Part shown: positions 8,335 to 19,042 of the stretch, piece by piece | Layout of the letters: the number at the start of each line of letters is the position of its first letter | Numbering within the stretch: the stretch's first letter is position 1 | Assembly: GCF_018131005.1 (NCBI RefSeq) | Contig: NZ_JAFCJK010000003.1 | Span: 248,001 to 312,000, forward strand | Direction: 5' to 3' | Length of the DNA: 64,000 bases | Source of the DNA: Bradyrhizobium lablabi | GTDB lineage: Bacteria > Pseudomonadota > Alphaproteobacteria > Rhizobiales > Xanthobacteraceae | Position numbers and translations under genes: made by a program | Notes under the pieces: generated by a model | Databases searched by the model: none | What the model was told of the DNA's origin: nothing | The model's input: the letters and a program-made list of their open reading frames with translations, nothing else

Positions 8335-8862
8335 CTACGCCGCGTTGCTGCCTTCCTGACGGCTTGCCTCGAACAGGAACCAGGTGCGGCGCTCGGTTTC
8401 GTCGATGAAGGTCTCGAGCAGGCCGGCGGTGCCGGAATCCTCATGATCGTCGGCAAGCTTGTGCGCCTTGCGCATCGCGGCCGCCATGTGCTTGTTGTCA
8501 TCCATCAATTCGCGCAGCATCTCGCGCGGCGGGACGTAGTCCTCGTCATTGTCCTTGATGGTCTGATGCTTGGCGATCTGGCCGATCGACTTCAGCGTCG
8601 CGCCGCCGAGCTTGCGCACCCGCTCGGCAAGCTGATCGGTGGTGGCGAAGATGGCGTCCGACTGCTCGTCCAGCATCAGATGATAGTCGTGGAAGTGGCG
8701 GCCGCTGACGTGCCAATGGAAATTCTTGGTCTTCAGGTAGAGCGCGAAGGCATCCGCCAGAAGCGTGTTGAGCGAGGCCGAGATCTGCTCCACCGCAGCT
8801 TTCGGCAGATCGCTCGGCGTATCGAGATCGGGGGAAATTTTGTCTGACTTGGCTTTGCTCAC
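8335..8862 (-). CDS. dps: Dps family DNA-binding ferritin-like protein
   Basis: A 175-residue Dps protein: it oxidises and stores iron in a dodecamer and shields DNA during starvation or peroxide stress. The ferroxidase motif is intact, with His49 and His51 in NFHWHVSG and His61 and Asp65 in YHLMLDEQSD, aligning with the inter-subunit iron site of E. coli Dps. The Lys/Asp-rich N-terminus (MSKAKSDKISPDLDTPSD) could contact DNA. The start is a GTG at 8862, preceded by AGGAAGG. It is a single gene, divergent from the methyltransferase; its promoter should lie in 8863-8984. An OxyR- or Fur-type site is not obvious to me. Confidence 0.92.
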   Translation of the reverse strand: MSKAKSDKISPDLDTPSDLPKAAVEQISASLNTLLADAFALYLKTKNFHWHVSGRHFHDYHLMLDEQSDAIFATTDQLAERVRKLGGATLKSIGQIAKHQTIKDNDEDYVPPREMLRELMDDNKHMAAAMRKAHKLADDHEDSGTAGLLETFIDETERRTWFLFEASRQEGSNAA

Positions 8863-8984
8863 GTCGAACCTTCCTGTTAGGAACCCGGATATCGGCGCGA
8901 TTGAACATCAAGCGCCAAACCGCTAACGCATCACGCACCCGCCAGTTCCTGCGCCAGGAACCATTCTGCCGGACCCCGAACGCG

Positions 8985-9674
8985 ATGGATGAATGGATCG
9001 ATTATTACGATTCCACGCACACGATCTATGTGAGCAGGCTGCACCGCGACCTGCACTTTGAGGCCATCGCGCGCGACATCATCGGCTATATCACCTCGCC
9101 TGATGCCGTGGTGCTGGATTACGCTTGCGGCGAGGCGCTCTCGGCGGCAAAGGTCGCCAATGCCTGCGCCAAGCTCTATCTGGCCGAGCCCGCGCCCGGC
9201 GTGCGCGGCCGGCTGATCGCACGCTTCGCGCCCGACACCAATATCCGCGTGCGCTCGCTCGACGATCTCAAGAAGATGGACGCGAACTCGGTCGACCTCG
9301 TCGTGATGAACTCGGTTGCGCAATACATGACGCCGGAGGAGCTTGACTCTGCCTTCGGCGTGATCCACCGGCTCTTGAGGCCGTCGGGCCGCTTCGTGCT
9401 TGGCGACGTCCTGCGGCCCGAGGTCGGCATGATCAGGGACGTCCTGGCGTTGCTGCGCTTCGCGGCACGCCACGGCTTCCTGCGCGATGCCCTGATCGGG
9501 TTGATCAGCACCGCGCTCTCCGATTACCGGCAACTGCGCACCAGGATCGGCCTGCAGCGCTACGGCGAGGGCGAGATGATCGCGAAACTTCGCGGCGCCG
9601 GCTTCAGCGCGACGCGTGCCCCCCGCAACATCGGGCACAATCCGTGGCGAATGACATTCGTTGCGCAGCACTGA
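8985..9674 (+). CDS. Class I SAM-dependent methyltransferase
   Basis: About 229 residues from the ATG at 8985 (MDEWIDYYDSTHTIYVSRLH). The AdoMet-binding region is VLDYACGEALSAAKVANACA (motif I, with the Asp-Tyr-Ala-Cys-Gly-Glu form), followed by LYLAEPAPGVRGRL, DLVVMNSVAQYMTPEE (motif for the acceptor side) and LLRPSGRFVLGDV. The substrate cannot be told; the family includes lipid, quinone and small-molecule methylases. An earlier in-frame start at 8901 would add 28 residues of poor quality, and neither start has a good ribosome site. It lies head-to-head with dps and has no operon partner. Confidence 0.8.
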   Translation: MDEWIDYYDSTHTIYVSRLHRDLHFEAIARDIIGYITSPDAVVLDYACGEALSAAKVANACAKLYLAEPAPGVRGRLIARFAPDTNIRVRSLDDLKKMDANSVDLVVMNSVAQYMTPEELDSAFGVIHRLLRPSGRFVLGDVLRPEVGMIRDVLALLRFAARHGFLRDALIGLISTALSDYRQLRTRIGLQRYGEGEMIAKLRGAGFSATRAPRNIGHNPWRMTFVAQH

Positions 9675-9749
9675 ACGTGACCGTGTGGCAGTTAGGGTTA
9701 ATCAGAGGGAAGTGTGGCCGAGGCTGAAATAGTCGGCGATGATCCGCTC

Positions 9750-9826
9750 GGCCCGGTGGCGGAAAGCGTCGACGCGGGAGCGGTGCATCGCTCTTTATCC
9801 TGGTTCAAATCCAGGCCGGGCCTCCA
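9750..9826 (+). tRNA. tRNA-like element, atypical or degenerate
   Basis: The segment has a perfect 7-bp acceptor stem (GGCCCGG 9750-9756 with CCGGGCC 9816-9822), a perfect T-arm (CCTGG, loop TTCAAAT, CCAGG at 9799-9815) and an encoded 3' TCCA (9823-9826), giving a normal total of 77 bases. The middle is abnormal: the D-arm lacks the usual GG pair, and the anticodon-position hairpin GAGCG/CGCTC (9778-9782 and 9789-9793) has a 6-base loop, GTGCAT, rather than 7. If T9784 is taken as position 33 the anticodon would read GCA (Cys), but position 37 would be T. It may be a decayed tRNA or a tRNA-like RNA. A plausible terminator lies at 10016-10044. Confidence 0.45.
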
Positions 9827-10015
9827 GCCTTCGCCTGCTTCGCGGGCCTCGGCCCGGCAAGCCGGCCGGTCCCGGCCGGAAGGGCCAGGGCGAGCCGGCT
9901 CATTCGCCGGATTTCCCACAAAAACGGGGTCGATCGGCCTCCTTTGGGGGTTTCGCGGGTGCGGAAACTGGTCTAAAGACCACCCGCGCGCGAGAAATCG
10001 CGCTTCTAGGCTCGA

Positions 10016-10044
10016 GGGACGCGCAGGACGCGCGCCCTTTTTTT
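10016..10044 (+). terminator. Probable intrinsic terminator just before carB
   Basis: A GC-rich hairpin (GGGACGCGC at 10016-10024 facing GCGCGCCC at 10030-10037, with an internal mismatch) is followed by seven T (10038-10044). It ends about 28 bases before the carB start, so it could end the tRNA-like transcript or act as an attenuator for carB. Confidence 0.55.
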
Positions 10045-10072
10045 GTGCCTAAATTCCTGTCCGCGAGAGCTG

Positions 10073-13537
<3,465 letters not shown>

Positions 13538-13619
13538 CCGCATCCGGGCCAAATCAGGCCACGAAACGGTCAGCAATTAGCCGAATGGCTGGAACTCACC
13601 GCGCGATTGGATGTTGTCA

Positions 13620-13670
13620 CGGCCCTTAGCGGGGCCGAAAGTCAGTGGGCTTCAGGGCTTTCCAGCCCTG
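13620..13670 (+). other. Two hairpins between carB and greA
   Basis: Perfect small hairpins CGGCCC/GGGCCG (13620-13625 and 13632-13637) and CAGGGCT/AGCCCTG (13653-13659 and 13664-13670, loop TTCC). Neither has a T-run, so they are weak candidates for the carB transcript end or for structure in the greA leader. Confidence 0.35.
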
Positions 13671-13731
13671 CTCCTGCGTTAGATGAACTGGATACTCGTG
13701 CACGTCAAACCGCGCACGATAAAGGACGAAG

Positions 13732-14208
13732 ATGATGGAAAAGGTTCCGATGACTGCGGTCGGCTATGCCGCGCTGACGGACGAGTTGAAGCATCGCCAA
13801 TCAGTGGATCGTCCGCGCATCATCGAACACATCGCGGAGGCGCGCTCGCATGGCGATCTCTCGGAGAATGCCGAGTATCACGCCGCCAAGGAAGAGCAGT
13901 CGCACAACGAAGGTCGCATCGCAGAGCTCGAGGACAAGCTCGCGCGCGCCGATGTGATCGACATCTCCAAGCTCTCCGGCGACACCATCAAGTTCGGCGC
14001 GACCGTGACGCTGGTCGACGAGGATACCGAAAAGAAGGCGGTGTGGCAGATCGTCGGCGAGGTCGAAGCCGACGCCAAGAAGGGGCGCATTTCCATCACC
14101 TCGCCGCTTGCGCGCGCGCTGATCGGCAAGACGAAGGGCACGACCGTGGAGGTGATGGCACCTGGCGGCGCCAAGGCCTACGAGATCACCAAGGTCGAGT
14201 GGCGATAG
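13732..14208 (+). CDS. greA: Transcription elongation factor GreA
   Basis: A 158-residue GreA. It enters the RNA polymerase secondary channel and stimulates cleavage of backtracked RNA. The N-terminal coiled coil (residues about 10-80) carries the tip acidic motif in [20 protein letters not shown], where the Asp and Glu coordinate the catalytic magnesium. The C-terminal FKBP-like domain ([19 protein letters not shown], then [18 protein letters not shown]) follows. Length is that of the family. The ATG at 13732 has an AAAGGACG ribosome site; 13735 is an alternative. GreA next to carB is a common alphaproteobacterial arrangement. A clear terminator ends the gene. Confidence 0.97.
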   Translation: MMEKVPMTAVGYAALTDELKHRQSVDRPRIIEHIAEARSHGDLSENAEYHAAKEEQSHNEGRIAELEDKLARADVIDISKLSGDTIKFGATVTLVDEDTEKKAVWQIVGEVEADAKKGRISITSPLARALIGKTKGTTVEVMAPGGAKAYEITKVEWR

Positions 14209-14235
14209 ATTTCGCCTCTGCTGCAGGGTGAAAAG

Positions 14236-14260
14236 AGCCGCGTCTTGCACGCGGCTTTTT
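14236..14260 (+). terminator. greA terminator
   Basis: AGCCGCG (14236-14242), loop TCTTGCA, CGCGGCT (14250-14256) and a T-run to 14260. It is 28 bases after the greA stop and typical of intrinsic terminators. Confidence 0.85.
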
Positions 14261-14320
14261 GCTGCGCGCACGGCATTGTGAGTGGAAAACTGCGACAGGA
14301 AATCGCCGCAGAAAGCGATT

Positions 14321-14345
14321 TGATTATCAGATATAATCATATCTG
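14321..14345. promoter_or_regulatory. Two overlapping AT-rich palindromes upstream of the doxX-like gene
   Basis: TGATTAT-CAGAT-ATAATCA (14321-14339) and CAGATAT-AATC-ATATCTG (14328-14345) are both perfect inverted repeats and share bases. They stand out against the GC-rich surroundings, about 130 bases before the DoxX start, and could be an operator or two alternative operators. There is no proof of use. Confidence 0.45.
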
Positions 14346-14474
14346 CGCGTTCGTCGGACAGCCGTGCAGCGAGGAATGATTTCGCTCACAAGGTGTTGAC
14401 ATCGTACCGGGGCGACAGACACCGTATTGCGCTGCGTCGCGCACAACGCACCAGCGCGGGCAAACAGGGGGTAA

Positions 14475-14882
14475 ATGACAATGGACCAGGTTTTCTCCAA
14501 GTTTCAACCGGTGGTGCTGAGCCTGTTCAGGTTCATCACCGGACTGCTGTTGTTTCAGTACGGCGTCGCGAAGATCTTCAAATTTCCGGCGATGCCGTAC
14601 TTCGCCAACGTCCCCCCGCTGATCATGACCGCGGGTGCGATTGAACTCGTCCTCGGCGCGTTATTGATGATCGGCCTGCTGTCGCGGCCCGTCGCCTTCA
14701 TCCTGTCGGGTGAAATGGCTTTCGCCTACTTCCTGGGCCATATGTTCAAGAACCCGGCCGAGCCGGTGTTTCTGCCGCTGCTCAATGGCGGCACCGCGGC
14801 GATTCTGTTCTGCTTCGCCTGTCTCTATCTCTCGACCTCTGGACCGGGCCCGATCAGCGTCGACGAGATGCGAAAGAAGTAG
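14475..14882 (+). CDS. DoxX family membrane protein
   Basis: A 135-residue inner-membrane protein with four predicted helices (around residues 12-30, 48-68, 72-90 and 105-122). It matches the DoxX family by the N-terminal LFRFITGLLLFQYGVAKIF, the AIELVLGALLMIGLLSRPVA helix pair and FLPLLNGGTAAILFCF. DoxX proteins are linked to sulfur or thiol oxidation and redox stress but have no settled activity. The ATG at 14475 has GGGGG 5-8 bases upstream; the ATG at 14481 is possible. It is a single gene between the greA terminator and a convergent lrp-like gene, with palindromes in its upstream region. Confidence 0.85.
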   Translation: MTMDQVFSKFQPVVLSLFRFITGLLLFQYGVAKIFKFPAMPYFANVPPLIMTAGAIELVLGALLMIGLLSRPVAFILSGEMAFAYFLGHMFKNPAEPVFLPLLNGGTAAILFCFACLYLSTSGPGPISVDEMRKK

Positions 14883-14936
14883 CGGCCGCTCTTACCGCGT
14901 CATCGCGAGGAGCGGCCGGCAAAGGAGTCCGGTCGC

Positions 14937-15416
14937 TCACCCCGCCGCCTTGATAGCCAGCGGCACCGCAGCCTCGTATTTCGAATTGTGCAGCACCAGC
15001 GAGGTCCTGACATTGCGCACATGCGGCGCCGCGGTGAGGTGCGTGACGAAATCCTGGAACGTCGCCATATCGGGCGCCACACATTTGAGGATGAAATCGA
15101 CTTCGCCCGACAGCATCCAGCATTCGCGCACCAGCGGCTCCGCGCGGACGAAATTCTCGAAGGCACGAAGATCGGCATCGGCCTGGCTCGATAGATGCAC
15201 CGCGGCGAATACCGTTACATCGAAGCCGAGCCGGCGCGGATCGAGCAGGCCGCGGTAGCCCTGGATGTAACCTTCCTCCTCCAACGTCCTGACCCGGCGC
15301 AGACAGGGGGGCGGCGAGATCCCGACGCGCTTGGCCAGTTCCACATTGGTGATTCGGCCGTCGGCCTGGATTTCGGCAAGAATTTTGAGGTCGATCTCGT
15401 CAAGGTTCTTCGACAC
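14937..15416 (-). CDS. Lrp/AsnC family transcriptional regulator
   Basis: The 159-residue protein has an N-terminal helix-turn-helix (ILAEIQADGRITNVELAKRV with SPPPCLRRVRTLEEEGYI) and a C-terminal RAM ligand-binding domain (VRECWMLSGEVDFILKCVAP, FQDFVTHLTAAPHVRNVRTS). Lrp-type regulators bind amino acids and form octamers that wrap DNA. The start is GTG at 15416, with AAGGAAA upstream. The gene it controls is unknown; it faces away from trxB, so the 15417-15696 interval may be a shared control region. It converges with the doxX-like gene. Confidence 0.93.
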   Translation of the reverse strand: MSKNLDEIDLKILAEIQADGRITNVELAKRVGISPPPCLRRVRTLEEEGYIQGYRGLLDPRRLGFDVTVFAAVHLSSQADADLRAFENFVRAEPLVRECWMLSGEVDFILKCVAPDMATFQDFVTHLTAAPHVRNVRTSLVLHNSKYEAAVPLAIKAAG

Positions 15417-15696
15417 GCGGCTACATTTCCTTAGGGCTTGGAAGGCTCGGCAAGGTCTGCCGATGGTTCATAGCGCAGGCGAGCCGTGATGCGCAATTTT
15501 ATTGCGCGTGCAGTGCACGATTTCGCGACCTTTAACTGCAGTTCCGGGGAAAAATCGCGGCCATGGATTGCAATTCTTGCATAGCTACCCAGATATCATA
15601 AACTGGGATTTGACACTTTTAGCGCCGCCGCGACCCGTTTGCGGGCGCTTTCCGCACAAGTCCTCAACAAAGTCCCCAAAACAAAGGGATCCGCCG

Positions 15697-16662
15697 ATGC
15701 CCGCGCCTGCCCATGCCAAGATCGTCATCATCGGGTCCGGCCCAGCCGGTTACACCGCGGCGATCTACGCAGCGCGCGCGATGCTGGAGCCGGTATTGAT
15801 CCAAGGCATCCAGCCTGGCGGACAGCTCACCATCACGACCGATGTAGAGAACTATCCGGGCTTCGCCGACGTGATCCAGGGCCCTTGGCTGATGGAGCAA
15901 ATGGAGAAACAGGCCGCCCATGTCGGCACCAAGATCATCACCGACCACGTCAACAAGCTCGAACTCGGCCAGCGGCCGTTCCGCCTGACTTGCGACAGCG
16001 GCGACGTCTATCTCGCCGATACCGTGGTGCTCGCCACCGGGGCACAGGCGCGCTGGCTCGGTTTGCCGTCGGAAGAGGAATTCAAGGGCTTCGGCGTTTC
16101 GGCCTGCGCGACCTGCGACGGCTTCTTCTATCGCAACAAGGAGGTCGTGGTGGTCGGCGGCGGTAACACCGCGGTCGAGGAAGCGCTGTTCCTTACCAAT
16201 TTCGCATCCCGGGTGACCATCGTGCACCGCCGCGATCATTTCCGCGCTGAGCGCATCCTGCAGGATCGCCTGTTCAAGCACCCCAAGATCAAGGTGGTCT
16301 GGGATTCGGTCGTTGACGAAATCCGCGGGAGTAAGAACCCCAGCAAGGTCACCCATGTAAGGCTGAAGAACGTCAAGACCGGCACACTGACGGACGTACC
16401 GACGGACGGCATCTTTGTCGCGATCGGGCACGCGCCGGCGACCGATCTCGTCAAGGGGCAGATCAAGCTGAAAACTTCGGGTTATGTCGAGGTGGCGCCG
16501 AATTCGACCGCGACCTCGGTTCCCGGCCTGTTTGCGGCCGGCGACGTGGCGGATGAGACCTATCGCCAGGCGGTTACGGCCGCCGGCCTCGGCTGCATGG
16601 CGGCACTCGAGGCGGAGCGTTTCCTGGCTCTTCGCGCGAGCGATCGCGCAGCGGCGGAATAA
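15697..16662 (+). CDS. trxB: Thioredoxin reductase
   Basis: The product has 321 residues and transfers electrons from NADPH through FAD to thioredoxin. The FAD-binding N-terminus is KIVIIGSGPAGYTAAIYAAR; the redox-active cysteines are in SACATCDGFFY (near residues 143-146); the NADPH-binding motif is VVVVGGGNTAVEEALFLTN; and the C-terminal FAD motif is GLFAAGDVADETYRQAVTAA. Length and order are those of the low-molecular-weight bacterial enzyme. The ATG at 15697 has AAAGGGA upstream. A LysR regulator starts two bases after its stop, so the two form an operon. Confidence 0.96.
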   Translation: MPAPAHAKIVIIGSGPAGYTAAIYAARAMLEPVLIQGIQPGGQLTITTDVENYPGFADVIQGPWLMEQMEKQAAHVGTKIITDHVNKLELGQRPFRLTCDSGDVYLADTVVLATGAQARWLGLPSEEEFKGFGVSACATCDGFFYRNKEVVVVGGGNTAVEEALFLTNFASRVTIVHRRDHFRAERILQDRLFKHPKIKVVWDSVVDEIRGSKNPSKVTHVRLKNVKTGTLTDVPTDGIFVAIGHAPATDLVKGQIKLKTSGYVEVAPNSTATSVPGLFAAGDVADETYRQAVTAAGLGCMAALEAERFLALRASDRAAAE

Positions 16663-16664
16663 TC

Positions 16665-17588
16665 ATGGCACGATCTCGCGACGGATTTACTGATATGGAT
16701 TGGGACAAGCTGAAGGTCTTTCACGCTGCGGCGGAAGCGGGCAGTTTCACGCATGCCGGCGAGCAGCTTGGGCTTTCACAATCGGCGGTCTCCCGCCAGG
16801 TCAGCGCGCTGGAGCAGGAGCTTGCGGTGTCGCTGTTCCACCGCCACGCGCGCGGACTGATCCTCACCGAACAAGGCGACCTGCTGTTCCGCACCGCGCA
16901 TGACGTGTTCATGCAATTGCAGGCAGCGCGTGCCAAGCTCACCGACAGCCGTGAGCGGCCGAGCGGCGACCTCAAGATCACCACGCCACCTGCGCTCGGC
17001 ATCAACTGGCTGATCCCACGGCTCGATGAGTTCACCGCGCTTTATCCGGACATCCGGATCTCGCTGATCGTGACCGACGAGGATCTCGACCTGTCGATGC
17101 GCGAGGCCGATGTCGCAATCCGCACCCGCAAGCCGACGCAGCCCGATCTGATCCAGAGAAAGCTGTTCTCGATCGGATTCCATGCTTATTGCTCGCCGGA
17201 ATACATCAAGCGCTTCGGTACGCCGCGGACGCTCGACGATCTCGACTCGCACCGCATCATCATGCTCGGCGACTCCCAGGTGCCGCCGCACTTGCAGAAC
17301 CGCAGTTGGCTGATCGATGCCGGCCGCAACGGCTCCGGTCCGCGCGAACCCTACTTCAAGGTTAACAACATCCTTGGACTGGTGCGTGCCTGTCAGCAGG
17401 GCCTCGGCATCGCCGCGCTGCCGGATTATCTGGTCGAAGAGAACAACCGTCTGGTGCAGTTGTTCGGCGAGTCCGACTCGATCGCCCTCGACACCTACTT
17501 CGTCTATCCTGAAGAGTTGAAGACAGTAGCGCGTGTGCAGGTGTTCCGCGACTTCGTCGTCAGCAAGGCTCAGCGCTGGCCCTCTTGA
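16665..17588 (+). CDS. LysR family transcriptional regulator co-transcribed with trxB
   Basis: A 307-residue LysR-type regulator. The winged helix-turn-helix spans residues about 12-72 (KLKVFHAAAEAGSFTHAGEQ, LGLSQSAVSRQVSALEQELA), followed by a periplasmic-binding-like effector domain (DLKITTPPALGINWLIPRLD, IGFHAYCSPEYI, CQQGLGIAALPDYLV). The ATG at 16665 follows the trxB stop by two bases, so the proteins are made from one transcript. This is unusual for LysR genes, which mostly sit divergent from their targets, and hints at a redox-related role. The effector is unknown. Confidence 0.93.
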   Translation: MARSRDGFTDMDWDKLKVFHAAAEAGSFTHAGEQLGLSQSAVSRQVSALEQELAVSLFHRHARGLILTEQGDLLFRTAHDVFMQLQAARAKLTDSRERPSGDLKITTPPALGINWLIPRLDEFTALYPDIRISLIVTDEDLDLSMREADVAIRTRKPTQPDLIQRKLFSIGFHAYCSPEYIKRFGTPRTLDDLDSHRIIMLGDSQVPPHLQNRSWLIDAGRNGSGPREPYFKVNNILGLVRACQQGLGIAALPDYLVEENNRLVQLFGESDSIALDTYFVYPEELKTVARVQVFRDFVVSKAQRWPS

Positions 17589-17641
17589 CGCGAGGCGCTT
17601 ATGCGCGCTTGGCGTAACTGCCTCGAGACGCCCCCAAATCT

Positions 17642-17660
17642 CCGCATGTCTGACATGCGG
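17642..17660. repeat. Perfect 9-1-9 palindrome after the lysR gene
   Basis: CCGCATGTC (17642-17650), one T, then GACATGCGG (17652-17660). It lies 54 bases after the LysR stop. The one-base centre suits a dimeric DNA-binding protein better than an RNA hairpin; no T-run follows. Confidence 0.5.
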
Positions 17661-17812
17661 CTCGGACGGTTGCTGCATGGCGACGATGGGGATCATAGTG
17701 CTTACACGCTGAGCGGTCGCGTCGCGCATATGTCCCCCTCCTCCAGCGGCGCGGAAGTTCAGTAATCCCTCTTGGAAGGTGATTGTGTCGGCCTCACGTG
17801 GCCAATACCTTA

Positions 17813-17842
17813 AGCCGGGCTCTTATGGGCCCGGCTTTTTTT
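17813..17842 (+). terminator. Strong intrinsic terminator in a gene-free region
   Basis: AGCCGGGC (17813-17820) pairs with GCCCGGCT (17829-17836), followed by a run of seven T to 17842. It could end the trxB-lysR transcript about 225 bases after the lysR stop, or a small RNA encoded in 17589-17812. Confidence 0.85.
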
Positions 17843-18010
17843 CGCCTGCACGTGACGGTGGTCTTTGCTGACATTGACAACGACAGCGCACCGCAGCATC
17901 ATCAGCACATGATCACGATTTCGTGCGCAGGCCTCTCGTCGAAAAAAGCTCCCTGCCCGGGGGCACGAGATCGCGCGCGATAAGATCATTCTCGCAATTT
18001 GACGATCCCG
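17843..18010 (+). other. Inter-terminator segment, possible small RNA gene or leader
   Basis: No gene is visible, yet the segment is bracketed by two strong terminators in the same direction, so a transcript must either start inside it or read through. A TTGACA sequence near 17874-17879 could be a -35 element, but I do not see a convincing -10. Candidate small RNA or attenuated leader of the dapA-family gene. Confidence 0.35.
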
Positions 18011-18039
18011 AAACCCCGCCCGCCCGGACGGGGTTTTTT
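18011..18039 (+). terminator. Second strong terminator, 44 bases before the dapA-family start
   Basis: AAACCCCG (18011-18018) pairs with CGGGGTTT (18029-18036), with T continuing to 18039. Its closeness to the next start codon suggests attenuation or the end of a small RNA. Confidence 0.8.
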
Positions 18040-18082
18040 GTTGGGTCCCGTCTCCGGCCTGCTTTCCCCAAGGAGATGAAAC

Positions 18083-19042
18083 ATGACCAACCTACGAGAC
18101 CAATTGCAGGGCCTGTGGTTGCCGCTGATCACGCCCTTCCACGATGGCGATCTCGACGAGCCCTCACTGCGCCGCCTTACGCGGCACTACGCAAGCAGCC
18201 CTGTTGAAGGCCTCGTACTCGGCGCCACCTCCGGCGAGGGCATGTCACTTTGCATGAAGGAGCTGGAACGGCTGGTGAGCGTGGTGCGGGGCGAAGTCGC
18301 TGCAAGCTGCCGCAACTTGCCACTCTGCCTCGGACTGTCGGGAGCCAGCACCAATATGATGAAGGACCTGCTGGACGAAACGGCTGACTGGCCAATCGAC
18401 GGCTATTTGATCGCGAGCCCCTACTACACCCGCCCGTCACAGCGCGGGCTCTTGCAACACTTCATGGCGCTTGCCGATCACGCTGCCTGGCCGATCGTGC
18501 TCTACAACATCCCCTACCGCAGCGCCGTGAACCTGACCAACGAGACGCTACTCGCACTCGCCGCGCATCCCAATATCGTCGGCATGAAGGATTGCTGCGC
18601 CGACCGCGCGCAGTCGATCGATTTTATCGACCGGCGGCCGGCCGGCTTCCGCGTGCTCACCGGCGAGGACGCGCAAGCCTTCGATGCACTGTCCGACGGC
18701 GCCGACGGCGCGATCCTGCTGTCGGCACATTTGGAAACAGAAACCTTCGCCGCGATCCGGACGCTGTTGCAGCAAGGCAATCGCGAAGCCGCGCTGGCCG
18801 CATGGCGGAGCGTCGCCGGACTGACCAAGCTGTTGTTCGCCGAACCGAGCCCGGCGCCAGCCAAGCATTGGCTGTGGCGGCAGGGGCTGATCGAGAGTCC
18901 CGAAGTCCGGTTGCCGATGGTCGAGGTGAGTGCGGATCTCGCCACCTGGCTCGATGCCGAGATCGAGTGTCGCGCGCCACGCGTGCTTAGGACGGCCCGT
19001 ACTCTCTCCCCGTTCTCGCGGGGAGAGGCGACAGGAGCCTAA
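18083..19042 (+). CDS. Dihydrodipicolinate synthase (DapA) family aldolase/lyase
   Basis: A 319-residue TIM-barrel lyase that forms a Schiff base with a 2-keto acid. Visible are the substrate-binding loop VLGATSGEG, the catalytic Tyr in LYNIPYRSA and the Schiff-base Lys in [10 protein letters not shown]. It may make dihydrodipicolinate, but the family also covers keto-deoxy sugar-acid and N-acetylneuraminate lyases, and divergence (GATSGEG rather than GTTGE) leaves the substrate open. The ribosome site AAGGAGATGAA precedes the ATG at 18083. The last 20 or so residues are translated from a palindromic repeat (19004-19027), and the stop overlaps the end of the convergent copper ATPase gene. Upstream lie two terminators. 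Confidence 0.85.
   Translation: MTNLRDQLQGLWLPLITPFHDGDLDEPSLRRLTRHYASSPVEGLVLGATSGEGMSLCMKELERLVSVVRGEVAASCRNLPLCLGLSGASTNMMKDLLDETADWPIDGYLIASPYYTRPSQRGLLQHFMALADHAAWPIVLYNIPYRSAVNLTNETLLALAAHPNIVGMKDCCADRAQSIDFIDRRPAGFRVLTGEDAQAFDALSDGADGAILLSAHLETETFAAIRTLLQQGNREAALAAWRSVAGLTKLLFAEPSPAPAKHWLWRQGLIESPEVRLPMVEVSADLATWLDAEIECRAPRVLRTARTLSPFSRGEATGA
19004..19027. repeat. REP-like palindrome inside the end of the dapA-family gene
   Basis: CTCTCCCCG (19004-19012) and CGGGGAGAG (19019-19027) form a perfect 9-bp stem. Related GCGGGGAGAGG sequences occur at 37272-37412. Here it is read as the last residues of the aldolase. Confidence 0.6.

Noticed and set aside
7822..8408. Small open frames on both strands
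   Set aside because: They fall inside the structured repeat and have no coding signature.
9714..10052. Short protein beginning MAEAEIVGDDPLGPVAESVDA
   Set aside because: The AESVDA stretch is the typical false translation of a tRNA-like D-arm region; it coincides with the tRNA-like element.
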